Source: Chrysopilus asiliformis (Eukaryota; Arthropoda; Insecta; Diptera; Rhagionidae). Taken from it: a stretch of 64,000 bases of DNA. The notes beneath the pieces were generated by a model. The model ran no database searches. It worked only from the letters and a program-made list of their open reading frames with translations, and was not told where the DNA came from. Shown in pieces: positions 42,343 through 53,135 of the stretch (positions are counted from its first letter, which is position 1; each line of letters opens with the position of its first letter). Where the stretch lies: the NCBI GenBank assembly GCA_964034945.1, contig OZ035960.1:63541470-63605469 (forward strand). The letters run 5' to 3'. Made by a program: the position numbers and the translations under genes.

Positions 42343-43570
42343 TGTCGAGGCCAGCGGATATTTCCCGGTCATGAGTCGGATATCCCGTTCAATTTAGAGA
42401 CAGATATCCGACCCTCTTTGTGATCACGTCCAGACAGTGAAACCACTGACTCGACGTGTGACCACACCACCTGACCTCTGTTATCGGGGGGTTCTTTACT
42501 ACTTTACCGGTGTGCCAAGCACGAACTGGGTGGCCAGTGGAGCTCGGCTAGCTCTCTCCACTGGACCACGAGAAAAAAAGGTTTAATCATTTTGGCCAGA
42601 AGACCGGGGGGGAACTTACTTTATAGGGGAAGGTTGCGGACCGAAAACTCTCCTATTTTACGGACGGACAGGAATCAACTCATGGGGTGGTGAGAAGTGG
42701 CATCCCGCCGAACGCCCTTCAACCTCCACCTCCACCTCTCTCTCTCCATCTCTCTTCTAAATCTAATCCATTTTATATTTAAAAAGAAATATTCGTAATT
42801 AAAGGATTTTATTTTTTATATAATAAAAAAAATTTAATCGTAATAACGAGCATATGCGCTTCGATAGCGCAAAAGTTAGTATAATACAAAAAGATTTACG
42901 AGCTCAAAAAAATATGTTTGAATTAAAGTAAGTCAACATTAAATTTACCCGTATTAGCTTATCGAGATAAGTATTTATATTCTTTTTTTTCTAATAGTCT
43001 ACTTTACTTTTTGTATTTTTATTTAAATTTAGTACTAATCCTGTTGGACGCAATTATCTTAAAACTATCTATATAATGAATGTTTTATATATTAATTTTT
43101 AAATATACCAGCCAGTACATAATAATTTAATTGGCGAGGTAATAAAAAAAATAAAAAAAAATCATAAGAAAAAAAGGGGTGTGCAAACTTGCACAGATTC
43201 ATCATGCGGACAATCACCTATAGATCACACCGAAATGCATCGATCGACATAATTTCCACGCGCTTCCCGTGTTTCTGATTTAATTCAATGGTCACCGGGA
43301 AACGTGTGGTAATTCGAGAACCAAATATGCATTTTGGCTGCACATCAATCGAACTTCATGTCATCTTTTCCAAATTGTAGAGTAAGCAATAATTTGTAAT
43401 AAATAGTCGTAAGCCAACATTGTAAGATCAGTTATAGTCAATAAATCGTGATAATAACAGTCAAGCGTTTGAATTCCCCCCACCAGCGGTAAGGGTTTAA
43501 ACCGGTTGAATTGTTGTTGACAAACTATTGACAAACAATTTTGATTTGGTTCCAGCACCGAATCAAAACA
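42343..43570 (+). repeat. BEL LTR, first copy
   Basis: TGTCGAGGCCAGCGGATATT to CCGAATCAAAACA, 1228 bp, identical by eye to 45478-46705. Followed by TGGTCCTTCGAGCCGGA, the usual BEL/Pao primer-binding sequence. Because its left flank is the same as that of the second copy, it is a duplicate rather than an independent LTR. Confidence 0.9.
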
Positions 43571-43820
43571 TGGTCCTTCGAGCCGGATAAATTCTAAACT
43601 CTATCAGAATTATCAAACCGCGCCGCGAATTAATCAAGTTTGTTTTTTAATCCAAGTAGTGATTCTAACCGAGCCGCGATTTATAATCCGTTTTCGAATA
43701 ATTCAAGCGTAAAAGAATTATTCAATTCCGTGTCGCGAGTACTTTAGTCTGTCTTTTTTTTTCGTTTTCGAGTGATAGTGAAGTGATTTAAATAAACCGA
43801 AGTTCCAGCATCAGTTAACA

Positions 43821-43935
43821 ATGGACGCATTGGCTGCAGATCAAAAGGAGCTAGCGGAGAAAATAAAGACTCTTCACCAAAACTACAAAAAAGATGGACC
43901 TTCAAGGAAAACACAATCCTACTTCCAAAAGCGAA
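43821..43935 (+). pseudogene. BEL gag start, truncated duplicate
   Basis: MDALAADQKELAEKIKTLHQ, then NYKKDGPSRKTQSYFQKRK, then an A-rich break at 43937. It carries one extra A compared with the second copy and so keeps the frame (TQSYFQKRK) that the longer copy has lost. Only 38 residues remain. Confidence 0.85.
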
Positions 43936-44208
43936 AAAAAAAAATAAAAAAAATTTTTTAAAAAAAAGCTTTTATTAAAAAAGAATGCACTAAAAAGAAA
44001 AAAATAATTTTCTGGACGCTGTGTATCACAAATATAAAAGCTTTTTAAAAGCGAGATAAATTTTTATTTGATTGTTTTATGCTTTATCTCGCTTTTTAAA
44101 AGCTTTTATATTTGTGATACACAGCGTCCAGAAAATTATTTTTTTCTTTTTAGTGCATTCTTTTTTAATAAAAGCTTTTTTTTAAAAATTTTTTTTTATT
44201 TTTTTTTA
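43935..44208. repeat. Large palindrome, about 125-bp arms and 22-bp loop
   Basis: Left arm ends GCGAGATAAA at 44060; right arm begins TTTATCTCGC at 44083. Arms match almost fully and include TTCTGGACGCTGTGTATCAC and its inverse. The outer arms are A/T homopolymer-rich. It sits exactly at the break of the first gag copy. Confidence 0.9.
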
Positions 44209-44210
44209 TT

Positions 44211-45290
44211 TTGTTCTTTTTAGTCTTCGAATATATATTCTTACATTTGAGATGTCCTTACAGGCTTTTTAACTTGAGAATCGTATTCAGCGAACCCCAA
44301 AACCCGCAGAATATATTTTTTCCCGGAACAATTGAGAAAAAGGATAATCAAGTTATCCTTACAGGACCTTCCGTTATCCATACAGACTTTTTAATGACAG
44401 ATTCGAATTCAGCGACCCCAAAAACCCCCAGGATAGATTTTTTTCCGGAAAATTTGGAGAAAGGGATAATCACGTTATCCTTACAGGACATTCCGTTATC
44501 CTTACAGACTTTTTAATGGCAGATTCGGATTTAGCGACCTCAAAAACCCCCAGAATAGATTTTTTTCCGGAAAATTTGGAGAAAAGGATAATCACGTTAT
44601 CCTTACTCGACCTTCCGTTATCCTTACAGACTTTTTAATGACAGATTCGGATTCAGTGACCTCAAAAACCCCCAGAATATATTTTTTTCCGGAAAATTTG
44701 GAGAAAAGGATAATCACGTTATCCTTACAGGACATTCCGTTATCCTTACAGACTTTTTAATGGCAGATTCGGATTTAGCGACCTCAAAAACCCCCAGAAT
44801 AGATTTTTTTCCGGAAAATTTGGAGAAAAGGATAATCACGTTATCCTTACAGGACATTCCGTTATCCTTACAGACTTTTTAATGACAGATTCGGATTCAG
44901 CGACCCCAAAAACCCCCAGAATAGATTTTTTTCCGGAAAATTTAGAGAAAAGGATAATCACGTTATCCTTACAGGACCTTCCGTTATCCTTACTGATTTT
45001 TAATGACAGATTCGGATTCAGCGACCCCAAAAACCCCCAGGATAGATTTTTTTCCGGAAAATTTGGAGAAAAGGATAATCACGTTATCCTTACAGGACCT
45101 TCCGTTATCCTTACAAGGACGAAGTAGTAAAAATATTGTATTGTCATCGGACTTATATAAGTGTGCAAAATTTCAAGTCAATCGGACAAGTGGAAGTGGG
45201 TCAAAATTGGGTTGCAAGATTTGATCTGACAGACAAACAGACAAACAGACAGACAAACACGAAGGCAAGCTAAATAAAAGCTTTTAAAAA
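44211..45290 (-). repeat. Helitron-type minisatellite, 121-122 bp unit, inverted
   Basis: About seven units of AGATTCGGATTCAGCGACC, AAAAACCCCCAG, TTTTTTTCCGGAAAATTTGG and AAAGGATAATCACGTTATCC with ACAGGACCTTCCGTTATCC. On the minus strand this is homologous to the 20405-21500 unit (GGAAGGTCCTGTAAGGATAA, GGTTTTTGGGGTCGCTGA). It ends in a CAGACAAACAGACAAAC microsatellite (45226-45260), the usual Helitron 5' subterminal repeat. Confidence 0.85.
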
Positions 45291-45477
45291 TACAAATATT
45301 GTACGCTAATATAGAAAAAAATTTTGATAAGATGCACCGTTTTTGAGATATTCAAAATTCAATTTTTTATACCCGTATGATGAAACCAAAGGGTATATTA
45401 AATTTGCCTTACCGTTTGTAACGCCAAGATCCCGTCATCACACACAAAAATGAATTACACCAGTGTGTTTAGAATGG

Positions 45478-46705
45478 TGTCGAGGCCAGCGGATATTTCC
45501 CGGTCATGAGTCGGATATCCCGTTCAATTTAGAGACAGATATCCGACCCTCTTTGTGATCACGTCCAGACAGTGAAACCACTGACTCGACGTGTGACCAC
45601 ACCACCTGACCTCTGTTATCGGGGGGTTCTTTACTACTTTACCGGTGTGCCAAGCACGAACTGGGTGGCCAGTGGAGCTCGGCTAGCTCTCTCCACTGGA
45701 CCACGAGAAAAAAAGGTTTAATCATTTTGGCCAGAAGACCGGGGGGGAACTTACTTTATAGGGGAAGGTTGCGGACCGAAAACTCTCCTATTTTACGGAC
45801 GGACAGGAATCAACTCATGGGGTGGTGAGAAGTGGCATCCCGCCGAACGCCCTTCAACCTCCACCTCCACCTCTCTCTCTCCATCTCTCTTCTAAATCTA
45901 ATCCATTTTATATTTAAAAAGAAATATTCGTAATTAAAGGATTTTATTTTTTATATAATAAAAAAAATTTAATCGTAATAACGAGCATATGCGCTTCGAT
46001 AGCGCAAAAGTTAGTATAATACAAAAAGATTTACGAGCTCAAAAAAATATGTTTGAATTAAAGTAAGTCAACATTAAATTTACCCGTATTAGCTTATCGA
46101 GATAAGTATTTATATTCTTTTTTTTCTAATAGTCTACTTTACTTTTTGTATTTTTATTTAAATTTAGTACTAATCCTGTTGGACGCAATTATCTTAAAAC
46201 TATCTATATAATGAATGTTTTATATATTAATTTTTAAATATACCAGCCAGTACATAATAATTTAATTGGCGAGGTAATAAAAAAAATAAAAAAAAATCAT
46301 AAGAAAAAAAGGGGTGTGCAAACTTGCACAGATTCATCATGCGGACAATCACCTATAGATCACACCGAAATGCATCGATCGACATAATTTCCACGCGCTT
46401 CCCGTGTTTCTGATTTAATTCAATGGTCACCGGGAAACGTGTGGTAATTCGAGAACCAAATATGCATTTTGGCTGCACATCAATCGAACTTCATGTCATC
46501 TTTTCCAAATTGTAGAGTAAGCAATAATTTGTAATAAATAGTCGTAAGCCAACATTGTAAGATCAGTTATAGTCAATAAATCGTGATAATAACAGTCAAG
46601 CGTTTGAATTCCCCCCACCAGCGGTAAGGGTTTAAACCGGTTGAATTGTTGTTGACAAACTATTGACAAACAATTTTGATTTGGTTCCAGCACCGAATCA
46701 AAACA
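45478..46705 (+). repeat. BEL 5' LTR (second copy)
   Basis: 1228 bp, TG...CA, followed by PBS TGGTCCTTCGAGCCGGA (46706-46722). A leader of about 230 bp separates it from the gag ATG at 46955. This is the LTR physically joined to the long gag-pol. Confidence 0.93.
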
Positions 46706-46954
46706 TGGTCCTTCGAGCCGGATAAATTCTAAACTCTATCAGAATTATCTAACCGCGCCGCGAATTAATCAAGTTTGTTTTTTAATCCAAGTAGTGATTC
46801 TAACCGAGCCGCGATTTATAATCCGTTTTCGAATAATTCAAGCGTAAAAGAATTATTCAATTCCGTGTCGCGAGTACTTTAGTCTGTCTTTTTTTCCGTT
46901 TTCGAGTGATAGTGAAGTGATTTAAATAAACCGAAGTTCCAGCATCAGTTAACA

Positions 46955-48460
46955 ATGGACGCATTGGCTGCAGATCAAAAGGAGCTAGCGGAGAAAATAA
47001 AGACTCTTCACCAAAACTACAAAAAATATGGACCTTCAAGGAAACACAATCCTACTTCCAAAAGCGAAAAAAGGAGTTTGGTTTATTGTGGGAACAGTTT
47101 GAACTTCAACCTGCAAGTTGCCTTGCCCTCGAGAAAATAGAAATTACTCACCCATACTTTGTGAGCAATTACTATAAGCAGGCAAGAGAATTATACAACG
47201 AATATCATGCAGCACTCGTTCAAGGAGAAAACCACCTAGAAGAACCCGAAGCAACGGAGAAGGAAGATTCTAGGGAGCGAATTGAGCAGCAGATGTCAAG
47301 AACGAGGAAGCAGAATGCAAAAATCGAATTATTCCGTCATAATTTGAATAATTTAGATTTTGCAACTTCACATTCAAAGGCGTATTTCCAGCAAAAAATC
47401 AAGATGCTTGAAAATTACTGGAATGCAATCACCGCGAATCATGATGAGCTTATCATGTACGATGCCAAATATCTCAGCTCCAATCAATACATGGAGTTAG
47501 AAACCGAATACCAAGAAAATATGGTAGAACTTCAAGAAAGGTATGACAATCTGCATGCAGATAAAGGGGATCAACAAGCAGCTAAAAATATAAAATTACC
47601 ACCACTCAACATAACGCCATTTGATGGTAATTATAAAAATTGGTCATCCTTTGCAGAACTCTTCAAACAGGTCATACATAAGAACAACGCTATAGGAAGA
47701 AGCCAGAAGATGCACTACTTAAAAACAAGTCTTCATGGTAATGCAAGGAAATTAATACAACACTTGCAGATTTCAGAAGAAAATTATGAAACTGCATGGG
47801 ATCTTCTTTGCAACAGATACAACAACAAACGCTTGCTGGTGAATAGTCAATTACAAGGCTTACTGTCACAGCCACCGATGAGTATTGAATCAGCAAACGC
47901 ACTCAAAATATTGCACGACACAACAAGGGAGAGCCTTCATGCAATCAAAAACTTAGGAGTTGACGTTAACTCCTGGGATCCCATACTCGTGTACATTCTG
48001 TCACAGAAGCTGGATCCAGATTCTCGGCGGCAATATGAGGAGAAAATTCAGCAACCCAAGGAAATGCAAACTTTAAAAGCATTCCTTGAGTTCATAGAAC
48101 CCAAGTTTCAATCTCTAGAAACTATCAACGAGAATCAACGAAATCACCAAGGAAAACCAATGAAAAACCAGAACTACCGGAATTGCATTGCCACAAAAAC
48201 TTTGTCATGTGTTATTTGCAAGGGCGACCATGCTATCTACCTTTGCCAAAAATACAACAACATGAACATCAAACAGAAGATGGACAGATGGAGAGAAACT
48301 GTGCATCAATTGTTTAAGTTATAACCATAGCTTAGCACAGTGTAAAACTTTCAAAACATGTCGAATCTGTCGCAAAAAGCATCATACGTCATTGCACTCA
48401 GATGAGAGACAACAAGCAAATCAAAAGGCGGTAGCACAATCCAGGTTGCTACAGAATCAA
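46955..48460 (+). pseudogene. BEL gag region with two frameshifts
   Basis: MDALAADQKELAEKIKTLHQ to YGPSRK, then a 1-base deletion near 47045. In the next frame: FGLLWEQFELQ, KIEITHPYFVSNYYKQAREL and the capsid-like block ITPFDGNYKNWSSFAELFKQ, HYLKTSLHGNARKLIQHLQI (the DUF1759 retroelement Gag domain). Zinc knuckle CVICKGDHAIYLC. A second shift near 48293 precedes CINCLSYNHSLAQCKTF and CRICRKKHHTSLH. The duplicate at 43821 shows the first shift is a new lesion. The protein would package element RNA. Confidence 0.9.
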
Positions 48461-49929
48461 CAAAATTTGGATCAACCAACTACTTCAACTTCCACAGTAC
48501 AAGTTCAGAGTCTGCATTCAAAAGATGACGGGACAGTTCTTCTCGCCACAGCCCTAATCAATGTAACAGCCCAAAAGGGGAATACTATATTACTACGAGC
48601 ATTGATAGATCAAGGATCCCAAACGTCATTTATAACAGAAGATGCAGCCCAGAAGTTAAGAGCACCTCGAACCAAAATTCACGCGAAAATTAATGGAGTT
48701 GGAGCTTCGCTGGCTGGAGTTTCAAAAAGCAGTGTAAAAATCACGTTGAATTCTTGTCAAAGCGGCTTCAAAATAACAATTTCTGCAATGGTATTAAAAA
48801 AGCTCACCAAAATGCTGCCTGACGAATCAATCAGAAAGAAATGGTCACATCTACAGCATCTAGTATTAGCTGACGCCAACTTCTACAAACCAGGATCCAT
48901 CGATCTAATTTTGGGAGCTGACGTCTATGCAATGATTATTCTGGATGGAGTAGTCAAAGGAAGAAGGGAAATGCCTATAGCTCAACAGACTGAATTTGGC
49001 AACGAGATATCGTGCAATATATCTAGAGCAACAATTGAAAAGGATCTAGAAAAGTTCTGGGAACTTGAAGAAATTCCCACAACAAAAACACTTACAAAAG
49101 AAGAAGAATAATGTGAGAAAAACTTCGAGCAATCTCATAAAAGATTATCTAGCGGACGATACGAAGTCAAATTGCCATTTAAATCTGGCTCTCCAACATT
49201 AGGCTCTTCCAAGCAATGTGCTATAGCCCGATTAATTCAAATGGAGAAAAAAATCGCTAAAAATCAGGCTTTTCATAAAGAATACAAAAGGTTCATCCAA
49301 GAATATCAAGAGCTGGGACACATGATACCAGTCACAAAAAATCGGTCCCCGGAACAAATGTATTATTTACCACATCATGCCGTTCTAAAAAGGGATAGTG
49401 TTACTACTAAGCATGCTTCATCAAAAACTAGTAATGGCAACAGTTTAAACGACATACTACTTACTGGGCCCACCCTGCAAGATGAGCTTTTGTCTATAAT
49501 ACTACGATGGCAGCAACACAAGGTGGTATTTACAGCTGACATTGAGAAAATGTACAGGCAAATCCAAATTTCCGAGGAAGAGCAAGGATTTCAACGAATC
49601 CTTTGGAGAGAAAATTCTAACGATCCGATACAGGAATTTCAACTAACAACAGTCACGTATGGGACCACATCAGGATCATTCCTAGCAGTCAGAAGTCTCC
49701 AACAACTAGGCAAAGATGAACAACATGTATCTCCTGCAGCTTCAAAAATTATATTAACGGACTTCTACGTAGATGACCTACTCTCAGGTGCCAACACATT
49801 GCAGGAAGCTTCTAAATTAAAGAAAGAGCTCAAATAATAAAGGTTTTTTCGGGTTATACGGTCATCGATTTTAGTAAAAACTCAAATCATTGGTTGTTGA
49901 GAGTCATATTTATTAATAATTTCCTCGAC

Positions 49930-49959
49930 GTTTCGCCGGCTGTCGCACGGCTTCTTCAG
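49930..49959 (-). ncRNA. Candidate hammerhead ribozyme core, left arm
   Basis: The inverted twin of 50337-50366: read on the minus strand, CTGAAGA, GCCG-loop-CGGC, GAAAC. If the whole region were transcribed in one direction, only one of the two cores would be sense. Confidence 0.6.
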
Positions 49960-50336
49960 GAGGTTTGTCTGTTTTGCGATACACTTAAATTAGCTAAATA
50001 GTTGACAAAATTTTTATATATTTTGACTTACATAGAATATGCTCTTGAAAAATTTTCACAAACAAGAATTTAATAAATAAATAAGACACACGATTAAAAT
50101 AAATAATTGAATAAATTAACAATTATAATTTAAAATTTTAAACGTTTGACAAGGACGGACGCTCTGATTATAATTGTTAATTTATTCAATTATTTATTTT
50201 AATCGTGTGTCTTATTTATTTATTAAATTCTTGTTTGTGAAAATTTTTCAAGAGCATATTCTATGTAAGTCAAAATATATAAAAATTTTGTCAACTATTT
50301 AGCTAATTTAAGTGTATCGCAAAACAGACAAACCTC

Positions 50337-50366
50337 CTGAAGAAGCCGTGCGACAGCCGGCGAAAC
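50337..50366 (+). ncRNA. Candidate hammerhead ribozyme core, right arm
   Basis: CTGAAGA (fits CUGANGA) is followed by GCCG, a 9-base loop and CGGC (a possible stem II), then GAAAC. This order is the conserved hammerhead core. Flanking stems I and III were not proven. Similar CCTGAWGAAG...CGAAACG strings are known from Penelope-like elements. Confidence 0.6.
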
Positions 50367-52154
50367 GTCGAGGAAATTATTAATAAATATGACTCTCAAC
50401 AACCAATGATTTGAGTTTTTACTAAAATCGATGACCGTATAACCCGAAAAAACCTTTATTATTGTAACAGTCAACGGTCGAGGAAAAAAACAAAATAAGA
50501 AAGAGCTCAAAGATACTTTACTCAGAGGAGGTTTCAACTTAAGGAAGTGGAACAGCAATGAACCTACTCTTAGCGAATCTGAAATGCTACAAGAAAATCT
50601 TACATTGTATCCTGAAGGCACAGTGAAAACCCTAGGACTACATTGGAACCCAAGAACTGATTGCTTCTTATTCAAAATTAATTTACCAGAGGCACCCAAA
50701 GCAACAAAACGAAATATTCTATCTGAATCCGCTCGCATATTTGATCCATTGGGATGGTTAGCCCCAGTCACCATCTTAGCAAAGATAGCGTTTCAACACT
50801 TGTGGACGATAGGGGTTTCCTGGGACGAAGAAATACCAGTTGAAGCAGCAAAACAATGGTATAAGTTCCGAAATGAGTTACCCTCCATACAAAGTCTGCA
50901 ATTACCCAGATGGAATGGTTACGACGGTGAGGATGCGCGACTAGAGCTCCATGGTTTCTGTGACGCTTCTGAAAAGGCGTATGCAGCAGCAATTTATTCC
51001 CGAACAAAAAATGCTAAGGGAGAAACTTACGTTAAATTACTAACAGCCAAAACAAAGGTGGCACCCATTAAAATGAAGAGGTCTATACCACAACTGGAAC
51101 TATGCGGAGCAGTTCTCCTGTCCAAGTTGATGAACCATACACTAGAATCTCTGAAAAAACCTAACATCCAAATTTCATTATGGACTGATTCAAAAATAGT
51201 ACTGGCTTGGCTCAATAAATCTCCGAACAGATGGGAGACGTTCATAGCCAACAGAGTATCGCAAATCATCGATGTCACAGATACCACCCAATGGCATCAT
51301 GTACCTGGCACTGAAAATCCAGCCGATTATGCGACCAGAGGAATTGCTCCTTCAGAATTAAAGGATACAAAAACATGGTGGTATGGACCCGATTGGCTAT
51401 CGCACAAACATATTCAATCTAGTACTTGCGAAATACCAGATACGCTGTTAGGGAGGAAAAAGACATACTGCCTAATATCAACAGTAGAATTCGACGAAAT
51501 TCAAATATTATTAAACAAGTATTCCTCACTATCAAAAGCTATGAGAGTTTTAGCACATTGCTATCGTTTTATACATGCAATCAGAAACAAGAAGAAATGT
51601 GAGCTTGGCCCATTGAGGAATGAGGAGTTAAAAAACGTGTTAACCATATTAATACGTTCCACCCAGAGAAACGCTTTTCCCCGAGCAATTGGAGAATTAA
51701 CGAAAGAGAAAAAACTAAAAAATGAAAGCAATCTTCTATCACTAACACCGTTCCTAGATAGCCAAGGAATTCTCCGTGTAGGAGGACGAATTGAAAATGC
51801 GAACTTATCATACGATAAAAAGCATCCAATAATCCTACCTTATGACAGTCAACTAACAAGATTGGTCATAAATCTCGCACATAAAAATACATTGCATGGT
51901 GGCAATACACTTACACTTGCCCATATCCGTAATCAATATTGGATCATACACGGGCTACGCGCAGTAAAAAAACAGATTCATAAATGCCTGATCTGCTTCC
52001 GACACAACGCAGAACTCCGAACACAGTTGATGGGCAACCTACCAGAACCCAGAGTGACTAGCTCAAAACCCTTCAATCACAGTGGAGTGGACTATGCTGG
52101 CCCAATAGATCTACGAATATCTAAGGGACGCGGAAACCGATCATACAAAGGATA

Positions 52155-53135
52155 ACGGGTGATAACTAAAAATCTGGACTAAGTTCAAATGTTTCTAATT
52201 TTAAAGCATTGCAAATTACAACTCCCAAATTTCGCAGTAATCTTTCTTATTGCATCATAATTATTCGTAATAAAGCAAAAGAGCCTACCTATAAATTTAG
52301 TTGTGAAAATGTCATCTGCAAAGCAACACGTTCGCGAGCGCATTGTAAAATTTTGCGATCAACATTTTGATAAGAGTAAAGCGTACGTTGTCAATCATTT
52401 CAGGGCTCAGGGAGTGCCCAAAAGTACAATTTATGATATTCTAAGTAAGTTAAAAATTGAAAGGAAACCTGGTTCTGGTCGAAAACCGACTATAATGACG
52501 AAAAGGAACATTAAATCCCTTAAAAGTGCTTTTAACAACAAAGATAGCCTAAGTCAAAGGGAATTCGCTCGGAAATTAAATTGTTCACAGCCATATGTTT
52601 GTAAAACTTTAAAAAGACTTCGAATTAAGGTTAAAAAGAAGCAGAGAGCCCCACACTATACAAAAGAACAAATAAAAATGGTTAAATCCCAATGCAGGTG
52701 GATGTGCAAAAATTTCAAAGGAAAATCATTCAATTTGGATGACGAGAGTTATTTCCCACTCAGTGCTTCTCAAATGCCAGGAAACAGAAATCCAACAAAC
52801 TTGCCACAGTGTCGACCTATTGAAGATTTTTTTGGAGAACTGGCCAATCTAGTCTATAAGAAGAACTGGAAAGCCCAAAATGTGAAGCAATTAATAAGTC
52901 GGATCAGGAAATGCTTAAAGGAAATAGACACGAATGGCGTACAACGTGCTTGCGCGCAAGTTCGCAGAAAATTACGACGTGTGGCTGATGAAGGTCCTTT
53001 TGTTCAAATTCATTGATCATAACTTTTTAATATTGATGTAAACTATCTAAAAAATATATTATATAAAACATTTTTTCATTTAATTTGAATTTCATGATTG
53101 TATTATCTCAGTCCAGATTTTTAGTTATCACCCGT
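52155..53135 (+). mobile_element. Tc1/mariner-type element, internally deleted
   Basis: TIRs ACGGGTGATAACTAAAAATC (52155) and exact inverse to 53135. TSD TA at 52153-52154 and 53136-53137. 981 bp. The BEL frame rejoins cleanly (RSYKG to YICIFICLSTK), so the insertion is simple. Contains an open but shortened transposase frame. Confidence 0.95.
52303..53016 (+). CDS. Tc1/mariner transposase lacking its catalytic middle
   Basis: 237 residues with no stop or shift. N-terminal paired HTH region (HVRERIVKFCDQHFDKSKAY; KPGSGRKPTIMTKRNIKSLK), second HTH (LSQREFARKLNCSQPYVCKT), then FNLDDESYFPLSASQMPGNR, which contains the first catalytic Asp, joined to NPTNLPQCRPIEDFFGELAN with the third acidic position. 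The stretch between, including the middle Asp and about 100 residues, is missing in frame. Full-length relatives are near 340 residues. The protein could still bind TIRs but not cut, so it might act as a repressor (inference). The start is the Met after a short 5' leader; a Met one codon earlier is equally possible. Confidence 0.85.
   Translation: MKMSSAKQHVRERIVKFCDQHFDKSKAYVVNHFRAQGVPKSTIYDILSKLKIERKPGSGRKPTIMTKRNIKSLKSAFNNKDSLSQREFARKLNCSQPYVCKTLKRLRIKVKKKQRAPHYTKEQIKMVKSQCRWMCKNFKGKSFNLDDESYFPLSASQMPGNRNPTNLPQCRPIEDFFGELANLVYKKNWKAQNVKQLISRIRKCLKEIDTNGVQRACAQVRRKLRRVADEGPFVQIH

Larger units (their letters stand above)
42158..45292 (+). repeat. 3135-bp tandem duplication unit (first copy)
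   Basis: The sequence from CAAATATTGTACGCTAATAT (LINE-1 5' end) through M1, the whole BEL LTR, leader and gag start is repeated from about 45293 with almost no change. The unit's 3' part (43937-45292) is a palindrome plus Helitron-type minisatellite and is not repeated after the second copy. The 28-bp LINE-1 terminal motif occurs three times (about 42126, 42160 and 45294), always at the junctions. Confidence 0.85.
49835..50496. mobile_element. Penelope-like inverted-repeat insertion, 15-bp TSD
   Basis: Two arms of about 295 bp (49835-50129 and 50167-50463) are near-perfect inverted copies around a 37-bp centre, followed by a short unpaired tail (50464-50496). The 15-bp direct repeat AAGAAAGAGCTCAAA flanks it (49820-49834 and 50497-50511). 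Each arm holds a hammerhead-like core. Long variable TSDs and hammerhead motifs in terminal repeats are properties of Penelope-like elements. No RT or GIY-YIG sequence is present, so this is only inverted terminal sequence. Confidence 0.75.

Noticed and set aside
42343..43570. Independent solo LTR or 5' LTR of a separate BEL insertion
   Set aside because: Its left flank (LINE-1 end plus M1) is the same as at 45478, so a tandem duplication explains it better than a second insertion.
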